Assembly: GCA_963590405.1 (NCBI GenBank)
Contig: CAVAPE010000019.1
Location: 1-32,430 of the forward strand
Source: Limisoma sp963590405
GTDB lineage: Bacteria; Bacteroidota; Bacteroidia; Bacteroidales; Muribaculaceae
Length of the DNA: 32,430 bases
Direction of reading: 5' to 3'
Shown here: positions 16,157-23,868 of the stretch, in pieces
How positions within the stretch are numbered: position 1 is the first letter of the stretch
Layout of the letters: each line of letters begins with the position of its first letter
Made by a program: the position numbers and the translations under genes
The notes under the pieces: generated by a model
Told to the model about the DNA's origin: nothing
Seen by the model: the letters and a program-made list of their open reading frames with translations, nothing else
Database searches by the model: none

Positions 16157-18012
16157 TGAATAGACAAATCATAATAGTTACGGCAGCATTGACTTTGGCA
16201 GCCTGCAGCAACGAGGAAGGCTTGAAGCCAGACTCCGACAAATCGCAGGTGCATGTGGCCATGGCTTTTGTCGATAGGGAAGACAACGCCAAGACGCGTG
16301 CGGTCGACCACGATTTCGAGTCGGGCGACAAGTTGGTGGCTTATCTGCGTCATGCGCAAACCACCGACGGCACTACGGAAGGCGTGGGCTCTTTCGACAA
16401 GACTGTTACGTTTACGGTCAATCCCGATGCGGCAATGACGCAGGTGGGGACTACCGACACCTACGAAACCAGCGACATCACGCCCGATCCGTCTCTCTAT
16501 TGGGACGATTTCAGTAGCGCTACCTACGACATCCGCACAGCCAACCACGGATTGCAGTCGCTGTGGGGCTACTGCTACAACGGCAATGCCGACGCACCGT
16601 CGACACCAGCCGATGTGCTCTCCTGGACTGTTGCAGCCGACCAGACTTCTGGCTACAAGACGAGCGACCTCCTTTGGTCGAAGTCGCAGGATGTTGTGGC
16701 TTATCAGCATAGCACCGCTGTCGACGGAACGCGCGAAGGGCTCGTAATCCCTTACACTCACGCTCTGAGCAAGGCAACAATCGTGCTCATAGCGTCGACT
16801 GGCTTTGAGGATGCAGATGTTTTTGACAATACGAGTGTAACGCTCGAAAATGTCAACGTCGATGGTACGTTTACTGCCTCTACTGCTACTTTGGTCGCTG
16901 GCAATAGCGGTATTGTCAAGATGCAAAAGGATGTTGCTGCTGATGGCAAACAGGCGGTTTTCGATTGCCTTTTCGTGCCTACGGAGTTGACTGTCGGCAC
17001 CAAATGGGCTACAGTCGCCGACGTGGACGGCAACAACTATACGATTACCTTGACGCAAGAAATTCTTGACCAATGGACAGCAGCCACGGAGTCGGGCGTA
17101 AACTACCAACTCACGGCTACGCTCAAGAAACAGGCAATCGACATCAAGGCGCAAATCGCCGACTGGGTGACTGTCAAGGCTTCGACCGAGGGCGAAATCA
17201 AGTTTAGCACGGATTTGAGTGAAATCAATCCGTCGGACGACTTGACCGAAGGCTCGTCCTACGATATTTTCCGCGGCACATCGCTCACGGATTTGACCAA
17301 GGTGACCACTCGCGAATATGCCGACGCTGCATGGAGCAACAATCCTGAAATCTACTGGCAAAATGCCAGCACCAACTACTATTTCCGCGGCTTGGCAACG
17401 CTTGACGCTGACAATAAGATAACGACAGTGGGCGGCAGCCTCGATGCGGCTAAGGAGAGCGACCTCCTTTGGGCAACGACTGCTAAGCATACGGGCGTTG
17501 ACAATAGTGGCGCGACAGTGACGGTTGATGAGGGTGCGGCAATTTCTCCGCGCACGTCGCAAGTGCCGATGCAGTTCCACCACGCCATGAGCAAGGTTAC
17601 ATTCACGCTCGCCACCACAACCGACGATTCGGCAGTGGACTTGACCAATGCCACCATCACCATCCCTGGGCTCATCGACAAGGGCGTTATCGACATTGCC
17701 ACTGGCGAAATCGTCGGCACGGCATCGAGTACAAGCACATTGTTGACGGTATCGAACGAAACGCACATCGTGATACCGCAAAATCTTGCTGGCAAGGTTA
17801 TGACGATAACCCTTCAGGACGGCACGACTTATAGCGTTACCCTTACCAACGTCGCTGTCAACGGCACGTCAACCAAGATTGAGAACTGGGAGCGTGGAAA
17901 TGCCTATAACTATACCGTCAAACTTGCCAAAGAGGCCATCCAGTTTGGCGCATTTATCAAGGATTGGACGGTAAACAAAGGTTCTGGCGATGCTTCGCTC
18001 GACTGGGACTAA
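16156..18012 (+). CDS. Two-domain fimbrillin-like lipoprotein (third paralogue)
   Basis: The 618-residue protein has lipobox LAAC (Cys17), strand VHVAMAF and processing site NAKTR|AV (Arg48). Domain 1 (about 49-335) holds LYWDDFSSA, YTHALSKATIVLI at 200 and VNYQLTATLKKQAIDIKAQIADW. Domain 2 (about 340-618) holds YDIFRGTS, EIYWQNASTNYYFRG, FHHAMSKVTFTLATTTDD at 474, HIVIPQNLAG and WERGNAYNYTVKLAKE. It is the shortest of the three two-domain paralogues. The start at 16156 overlaps the preceding stop (TAATG) and gives a normal-length lipoprotein signal; an in-frame ATG at 16147 would add three residues. Translation is probably coupled to the previous gene. Confidence 0.8.
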   Translation: MNRQIIIVTAALTLAACSNEEGLKPDSDKSQVHVAMAFVDREDNAKTRAVDHDFESGDKLVAYLRHAQTTDGTTEGVGSFDKTVTFTVNPDAAMTQVGTTDTYETSDITPDPSLYWDDFSSATYDIRTANHGLQSLWGYCYNGNADAPSTPADVLSWTVAADQTSGYKTSDLLWSKSQDVVAYQHSTAVDGTREGLVIPYTHALSKATIVLIASTGFEDADVFDNTSVTLENVNVDGTFTASTATLVAGNSGIVKMQKDVAADGKQAVFDCLFVPTELTVGTKWATVADVDGNNYTITLTQEILDQWTAATESGVNYQLTATLKKQAIDIKAQIADWVTVKASTEGEIKFSTDLSEINPSDDLTEGSSYDIFRGTSLTDLTKVTTREYADAAWSNNPEIYWQNASTNYYFRGLATLDADNKITTVGGSLDAAKESDLLWATTAKHTGVDNSGATVTVDEGAAISPRTSQVPMQFHHAMSKVTFTLATTTDDSAVDLTNATITIPGLIDKGVIDIATGEIVGTASSTSTLLTVSNETHIVIPQNLAGKVMTITLQDGTTYSVTLTNVAVNGTSTKIENWERGNAYNYTVKLAKEAIQFGAFIKDWTVNKGSGDASLDWD

Positions 18013-18033
18013 CTTATGTAAAAGAAGACAACA

Positions 18034-19179
18034 ATGAAACTTCGATACCTGTTAATGGGAATATCAATGATGCTACTTGCCGCCTGTGCCGACAATGAAG
18101 TCATCAACAACGGACAGGATTCCGACGTCACTTCTACGCCCGTGCTATTCAGTTCGGGCGCCGACTCGGGAACCCCTGCCACGAGGGCTTCTGTGGTGCC
18201 TTATATGGAGAAGGACGGCAAGTTCATCTGCCGTATGTACTACCAGGGCGCAGCCAACAGCACAGACTATAACAGTTACACTGAGGCTTGGCTGCAGGTG
18301 AACAATGGCGTAGGCAACTGCGTGTACCGCAAAAGCACCTATGCCGGCCCCACCGACACCGATGCCTACGATTTCGACAGGGAAGCATCGATATTCTATT
18401 GGCAGAACCGTAAGCCCCACGTGTTTGCTGGGTTGGCGGATTATAATAAGTTGACCGACAGCACTTGCTCCATGTCGATGGATGCTGACACGCTGCTCTT
18501 CGACCTCCGTCGCACCGCGGCAATGACCACCATCAGCGACCAAGTAGACCCTATACAGGCTCATACGGTGATGACGCCTACTGGTGCGATGCCCGAGGCA
18601 AACCGCGTGCGGCTGGTGTTCAAGCACTGCTTCTCTAAGGTGCAGGTCAACCTGAAGCCTACCGTCGACGGCGGACTTGACAACGGTCGTCTCACCTACG
18701 ACAACATCGATTCTGTGGAGTTGCTCGGCGTTTCCGACACTGCCTTTGTCTACAACGTTGCAGTTAAAGACAAGGTAGTTTTCGACACCACTTATGTGGC
18801 TCCGCGTTACAAGCCAGTAAACACTACCTACTATAGTGCCGAACAAAAGGAGAATAACCCTTACTGCACGCAGATTGAGATGTTTAAGGCTGGCGAAGAC
18901 GATGTGGAGCACGGATACACCGCTACTTTCAATGTCATTACCTTCGGCATTGTCCAAGCCATCCGCGTCACATGGCACGAAACCGACTATCCCGACCTGA
19001 AGCACGTGGTCACTAAGGCTATTATCGACCAGTCTGAGAACACGCTGAAATCGGGCTACCAACACATCTTCAACATGGAACTGCGCCGAGGCACTCTTGC
19101 CATCCTCAATGCGGAAATCAAGGCGTGGGAAAACGGTACTACTTACGATAACATAGACGGTACAATAAAGCGAGATTAA
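18034..19179 (+). CDS. Fimbrillin-like lipoprotein, single domain
   Basis: The 381-residue protein has lipobox LAAC (Cys18), strand VLFSSG and processing site TPATR|AS (Arg51). The single Mfa-like domain contains IFYWQNRKPHVFAGL, LVFKHCFSKVQVNLKP at 196, and the closing GYQHIFNMELRRGTLAILNAEIKAW. It ends soon after the core with an acidic/basic tail and no long C-terminal extension. Without a donor-strand tail it could be a terminal or adaptor subunit between the two-domain group and the large beta-helix subunit downstream. It starts 21 nt after the previous stop; the next gene follows after 2 nt. Confidence 0.75.
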   Translation: MKLRYLLMGISMMLLAACADNEVINNGQDSDVTSTPVLFSSGADSGTPATRASVVPYMEKDGKFICRMYYQGAANSTDYNSYTEAWLQVNNGVGNCVYRKSTYAGPTDTDAYDFDREASIFYWQNRKPHVFAGLADYNKLTDSTCSMSMDADTLLFDLRRTAAMTTISDQVDPIQAHTVMTPTGAMPEANRVRLVFKHCFSKVQVNLKPTVDGGLDNGRLTYDNIDSVELLGVSDTAFVYNVAVKDKVVFDTTYVAPRYKPVNTTYYSAEQKENNPYCTQIEMFKAGEDDVEHGYTATFNVITFGIVQAIRVTWHETDYPDLKHVVTKAIIDQSENTLKSGYQHIFNMELRRGTLAILNAEIKAWENGTTYDNIDGTIKRD

Positions 19180-19181
19180 GA

Positions 19182-22172
19182 ATGACGAAACGGCTGATAC
19201 AAAATATATTGCTCCTGACCATGGCTTTGGTTGCCGCAAGTTGCAACGATGCTTTCGACAACATCTTTGGCGACGACTCCGACAACATGGCGGGTCAGGC
19301 TATCACATTCTCCACCCAGTTGCCCGCAGCCAATGCTTCGGCAACGAGGGCTGGATATTCCGTTGACGAAGACTTGCTCGACAGTTACAAGGCAGTAAGT
19401 CAAGCCTACCATTTCAGCATCACGATGATGAAGGAAGGGGAGACCACTGGCACAACGATGCCCTACGAGGTGGCAGCCGATGCCACTCAGGGCGAACTCG
19501 CATCGTCGTCGCCCTTATATTGGCAGGACAATGTGAGCAAATATGCCTTCAAGGCTGTTGCTGGAACGGAAACTCTCGATGGCGACCAGACCGACAAGAC
19601 GAAATGGATTGCCCAGGACCGTCTGCACGGATACGGTTACGAACCATTGCTTGCCGACGGCAGTGTGATTGACAATATCGACGGCTTCAACTACCACACC
19701 AACAAAGAGTGGTATGCGCTCAACAAGGAGTGGAAAAACACGCTTGGAATGGTCACTTCAAAGGATGAATACAAGCGTGTGCCTCTGTTTCTGCAACACG
19801 ACAGGGCGTTGGTTACAATCATCGTGAAGGCCGGCGATGGCGTGAAGCGCGAAGATGTGCTCGCCGCTACTGCTGCCACTAAACTGCATACACAAATCTT
19901 CAGTTACGACAGCGAGGGCGCAAGTCTTACCGTCAGTCCGTTGGCAGGTAAGGAGACCGTCAACTACGAGAAGGATGTGAACGGTGATGCCGCCACGATG
20001 GAAGTGGCTCGCTACGATGCCGTGGTGATGCCCCACAACTATCTCGACAAGGCTGAGGACGAGAAAATCTGTTCAATCAACCTCGCCAACCAGCATTTCT
20101 CTTTCTATGCCGGAAACGACTCGCGCTACACCGACTATCTCAATCTCTCCGAGGCTGACAAGTTGACAAGCGAAATCTATAACGCCTATAATCTCAAGGC
20201 AGGCGACAATCTCGTGATTACGGTAACATTGTCGCGCGAGAGCCGCAAAATCCTCATTACCGCCTACGTGCAGCCATGGACCAGCGTTGTTACGTCCTAT
20301 GTGTGCGACGATTTCGGCAACACCGGCGACCCGATTATCATCAACAACAAGCAGGAACTCATAGATTTCCTTTCGGATGAAAAGGCGAATGTGGCAGGTA
20401 ATGTTGCCATTCTCAACACAGACCGCATCGTGCTCACCGACTGGAGCGACGAATACGACCTGAACGCCATCTTCAACCTTGGTAGCCACACGCTAACCAC
20501 GGATTCAAAGTTGTTCCGCAACATTTCAGCGTCGGGTAGCCTTATCAACGGCACAATCAATGTGCAGAACAGCACAAGCGACGTGAGCACCGTGGTTTGC
20601 TCCACAAACCGCGGCACGGTCGACCACCTCACTTTGGACAATGCCAGCGCTACCAACCGCGCGGTTGTAACGAGGGCTGCCGTGGCTATTGAGAACTATG
20701 GATATATCACCAACGTAACGTCCTACATCAAGGTGGACGGAAAGAGTGATGGCAGTGCGACGACCTATATCGGTGGCATCGCTGCAATGTCGCAAAACGA
20801 AACCGGCGTGTTGACGCCTTCGGTGAGCAACTGCTATGTTGATGCCCGTGTGGGCGTAGCCTCTGGACAGACCAACGTGAAGGGCGGCGGCATTGTCGGT
20901 GCAGCAAACGGATATGTGGTAGGAAACACATTCGAATATGGCATCACCCTGCAGCAGGAACTTGTCAGCGATTTGCCACTGCGCAACATCGTGCATACCA
21001 AAATCGGTGCTTACGACCTCTACGCCACTGGTAACCAATGGCCTACGATGACCACCAACACCCCGACTGGCTCTACTGCAATAGAAAATGTCCGCTCGTC
21101 AAACAAGTTGTACTACAAGGTGATAGATTGCAGCGAAGAACTGAATATGCTTGTCAAATCCAATTCGACATACAACGAGGTAGGGAAGTCCTACCGCCTT
21201 TCGGACAGTTTCACCGTCCTTTCGCAGAATTGGGAACTCGGATTTAAGACCGACGGACGAACCAATGCCACCCGCGGCAATGTCCTGTTTGACCTTGACG
21301 GCAACGGCAAAACCATCACCCTCGGCGGCACTAAGACGATTGAATACAAAGAGTCGAGCAGTGGCGAGACAACGGGTGTCTACACCACCGCGCCGATGCT
21401 CTTCGCCAACATCATTGGTTCGGTAAAGGATTTGCAGTTGAATTGCATTGAGTCGCTCTACGGCATACCAATCTATGGCGAAACTGGAGTGAGCGGCGAC
21501 AACATGTCGTCGGACATCTGCGCACCCTTGGCTTATTCCGTGATTGGTGGCACAATCGAGAATGTGGCAGTCCACGGAGTGAAGAAGAGCGACGGCACTT
21601 ATCCGAAAGTCGTTGCAGCCATCCCGTCGGGCGTGGTTTCTTGGGCGTGCGATGGCGCAGTGGTGAAGAACTGCACCTGCGATATGGATGTGGAGATGAA
21701 AGTGGCTCAGAAGTTTGATTCGAGTGACCAGCGCCTCTATGCTGGCGGCATCATCGCCGAGGTAGCAAAGGCAACAGTAACCCAATGCCAGTATGTGCCG
21801 CGGAAAGGCTTCAGTTGCAACAAACCTACGTCGATGTTCTATTTCGGTGGCATCATCGGTGGCACGGTGCAGAAGAAATACGACGGCTCTTCAGTTGTCG
21901 AAAATCCGGCTGTCACCATCACTGACTGCTCGTCGTGGTATTCCTTTGATGCAGACGAAACTGCCTATACCGAAGGCTCAGTGATTGGTCGTGCCATCTA
22001 CACGGCAAGTTCAAAGAATGTCAACGGCGTCAACAAGGACTGCCAAGGCAACTGGTGGCCATTGGGCGTGCAGGGCGTAGGACAGTCCAATAGTGTGGCA
22101 ACAGGCGCCGACGAGAAGACGATAGGAAAACGGAACGCAGTAACCCCCGACAAGCCGGAAATTGCCGACTGA
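19182..22172 (+). CDS. Large fimbrillin with C-terminal beta-helix-like tail (possible tip adhesin)
   Basis: This 996-residue product is the largest of the locus. It has lipobox AASC (Cys21), strand AITFST and processing site ASATR|AG (Arg56). The fimbrillin domain (about 57-370) includes LYWQDNVSKYAFKA, LQHDRALVTIIV at 204 and NLVITVTLSRESRKILITAYVQPW. The remaining 620 residues are repetitive beta-helix/GLUG-like sequence: short strands ending in N-G-T-I, N-Y-G-Y-I-T-N-V, YIGGIAAMSQN and GGGIVGAANG turns, with FDLDGNGKTITLGG near 699. Such right-handed beta solenoids are common in carbohydrate or host binding modules. Its size and architecture suggest a tip or surface-exposed adhesin, which is inference. 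Confidence 0.75.
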   Translation: MTKRLIQNILLLTMALVAASCNDAFDNIFGDDSDNMAGQAITFSTQLPAANASATRAGYSVDEDLLDSYKAVSQAYHFSITMMKEGETTGTTMPYEVAADATQGELASSSPLYWQDNVSKYAFKAVAGTETLDGDQTDKTKWIAQDRLHGYGYEPLLADGSVIDNIDGFNYHTNKEWYALNKEWKNTLGMVTSKDEYKRVPLFLQHDRALVTIIVKAGDGVKREDVLAATAATKLHTQIFSYDSEGASLTVSPLAGKETVNYEKDVNGDAATMEVARYDAVVMPHNYLDKAEDEKICSINLANQHFSFYAGNDSRYTDYLNLSEADKLTSEIYNAYNLKAGDNLVITVTLSRESRKILITAYVQPWTSVVTSYVCDDFGNTGDPIIINNKQELIDFLSDEKANVAGNVAILNTDRIVLTDWSDEYDLNAIFNLGSHTLTTDSKLFRNISASGSLINGTINVQNSTSDVSTVVCSTNRGTVDHLTLDNASATNRAVVTRAAVAIENYGYITNVTSYIKVDGKSDGSATTYIGGIAAMSQNETGVLTPSVSNCYVDARVGVASGQTNVKGGGIVGAANGYVVGNTFEYGITLQQELVSDLPLRNIVHTKIGAYDLYATGNQWPTMTTNTPTGSTAIENVRSSNKLYYKVIDCSEELNMLVKSNSTYNEVGKSYRLSDSFTVLSQNWELGFKTDGRTNATRGNVLFDLDGNGKTITLGGTKTIEYKESSSGETTGVYTTAPMLFANIIGSVKDLQLNCIESLYGIPIYGETGVSGDNMSSDICAPLAYSVIGGTIENVAVHGVKKSDGTYPKVVAAIPSGVVSWACDGAVVKNCTCDMDVEMKVAQKFDSSDQRLYAGGIIAEVAKATVTQCQYVPRKGFSCNKPTSMFYFGGIIGGTVQKKYDGSSVVENPAVTITDCSSWYSFDADETAYTEGSVIGRAIYTASSKNVNGVNKDCQGNWWPLGVQGVGQSNSVATGADEKTIGKRNAVTPDKPEIAD

Positions 22173-22203
22173 TGGGCGAGGGAAACAGTATAGAAAACAA
22201 GAG

Positions 22204-23856
22204 ATGAAGAAAGACAACATATTATATGCAATAATGACGGCTTTGGCGGTCGTGGCGTGCTCCGAACCGGGGCTCGACATCGACGACCCGGCGGGCGCGT
22301 CGAACGTCATCAATGTGGGTGGCGTAAACGCTTCCGATGTTATCGAAACGGAAGTGACGACCCGCAGCACAAAAGCCGAGGACATAGACTGGCTGGCGCC
22401 GGCGCTGAAGAACGGTATCGACGTGACCTACTTTCAGGCAAGCAATTCAACCGACACTCGGACTGCTGTCCTCAAACTGGAGGACGAGAAGGTCAGCGGC
22501 AGCGATTCAACCAACTATTCTTTCTATATCAAGGGCACAACCACTCCAGCAACATGGTTGGGCAACGGCGGACACTCGTTTCATGGATTTCATATCCCTG
22601 AGGCATTGACATCGCCCGAAAGCGAGACCTCGCTTGCCGACCAGAGCGATGCCGACAACTACACTAACTTGATACACTATCTTTGCATGCCGCCGAATCA
22701 TCAGATTCAGGCCACAATCAGTTATGTGCGTTTGCCTTTCCGCCATCGCTTGTCGAGGGTGATTGCCTATGTGCTTGTCGACCCTGTGTTGAGTACGTCA
22801 ATCAAGAGCATCGCGTTCGACAATGTGAAGATACTTAGTTCTGTGAGCGGAACAACCCCGAAATGGACAACGGCCCGCAAGACAACGCCCCACAGCCTGG
22901 GCAAATATGGCAGTATGAACTCCAAACTGGAGCAACTCGATGAAAATTTCCTCGCATACTATAACACCGCAGAGCGCGAATATTACTACCCGACATCTGG
23001 AGCCTGGGCAACGGCAAAGGCTGCCTATGAGGCTGGGTCGACGGTCTATGAGGAAACGAACTATGGCAAAGTGCCTTGCTACGACATCATTGTCCGTCCT
23101 ACCTACACCGACCCAGCGTTGGTGATGTACGACGAGGAGAATGGCACCGACGAGGAGTACAACAGCATCGATTTCGTTGTCGACCTCGAAAACGGCTTGT
23201 CGTATAACAAAACAGTGAAATTCGACCTTGACGCTAACTATCAAACGATTATCTACCTGCGCATTGCCCGCGAAAAAATCGATTATAAGTCTATGGGATC
23301 TGAACTGTGGCAAGTGCAGTCGAGTAGCGACGACCCTTACGGACTTGACAATGAAAGCGATCATCGCCTGTCGAAAGCCGGTGGCAGTTGGCAACGTGCT
23401 TACCGCATCGGCACAAACACGACCACCGTTACCGATGGCAGCGAATACACACAGCAGTACATCTCGCAAGCCGACTGGATGACAAAGTTCGCCAATGCCG
23501 TTGTCGACGGCGACAACTGGGGCGACTATTTCGTGCTTACGGAAGACCTCGAAATTAATGTCGCCGATTTGCCTGCTAATTTCGTCTTTGCTGGGCATCT
23601 TGATGCCCGCGGACACACCATAACCCTTGTGTCTGCCGACGGCAGTCGCACCTATCTCTTCGACGGACTTAACGGCACATACGAAGCCGAAGAGGGAGTG
23701 GCAAACTGCCATACGGAAAACGGCATCCTTATACCCCTTTCGGGCTATCGGGCAGAGGTGATGAATGTAGTCATCAGCGGCGGAACGCTGTTTAAGGAAA
23801 TGACCGATGAAGAGAAAGCCGAAAACATCACGGGTAATGTGTATAATTGCAAGTAA
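22204..23856 (+). CDS. Fimbrillin-like lipoprotein with short beta-helix-like end
   Basis: The 550-residue protein has lipobox VVAC (Cys19) and the processing region EVTTRSTK (Arg54). The fimbrillin domain includes HSFHGFHIPE, LPFRHRLSRVIAYVLV near 178-193 and the end block YQTIIYLRIAREKIDY. A C-terminal module (about 430-550) begins with EDLEINVADLPANFVFAGHL and DARGHTITLVS near 461-475, the usual opening of the beta-helix modules seen in the neighbours. It stops after roughly one or two turns (VMNVVISGGTLF). The ATG at 22204 is chosen because the signal peptide begins there; the frame is open upstream to 22162 but gives no signal sequence. The gap to the previous gene is 31 nt. Confidence 0.75.
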   Translation: MKKDNILYAIMTALAVVACSEPGLDIDDPAGASNVINVGGVNASDVIETEVTTRSTKAEDIDWLAPALKNGIDVTYFQASNSTDTRTAVLKLEDEKVSGSDSTNYSFYIKGTTTPATWLGNGGHSFHGFHIPEALTSPESETSLADQSDADNYTNLIHYLCMPPNHQIQATISYVRLPFRHRLSRVIAYVLVDPVLSTSIKSIAFDNVKILSSVSGTTPKWTTARKTTPHSLGKYGSMNSKLEQLDENFLAYYNTAEREYYYPTSGAWATAKAAYEAGSTVYEETNYGKVPCYDIIVRPTYTDPALVMYDEENGTDEEYNSIDFVVDLENGLSYNKTVKFDLDANYQTIIYLRIAREKIDYKSMGSELWQVQSSSDDPYGLDNESDHRLSKAGGSWQRAYRIGTNTTTVTDGSEYTQQYISQADWMTKFANAVVDGDNWGDYFVLTEDLEINVADLPANFVFAGHLDARGHTITLVSADGSRTYLFDGLNGTYEAEEGVANCHTENGILIPLSGYRAEVMNVVISGGTLFKEMTDEEKAENITGNVYNCK

Positions 23857-23864
23857 GGAGGTGA
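23855..23864 (+). promoter_or_regulatory. Full-consensus Shine-Dalgarno before the 23869 gene
   Basis: AAGGAGGTGA overlaps the TAA stop of the preceding gene and sits 4 nt before ATG 23869, with GGAGG 7 nt upstream of it. This is full complementarity to the anti-SD, rare in Bacteroidota, and suggests deliberate re-initiation in mid-operon. Confidence 0.7.
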
Positions 23865-23868
23865 CAGA

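Noticed and set aside
15955..17781. 608-codon open frame on the minus strand opposite the two-domain pilins
   Set aside because: It is a shadow of GC-rich third positions in the plus-strand pilin genes; its sequence is Arg/Cys/His-rich without domains and it crosses a pilin gene boundary. The plus-strand genes have signal peptides and family motifs.
18145..19239. 364-codon minus-strand open frame
   Set aside because: It spans the 18034/19182 pilin junction antisense, with no recognisable motif or promoter; the plus-strand genes are well supported.
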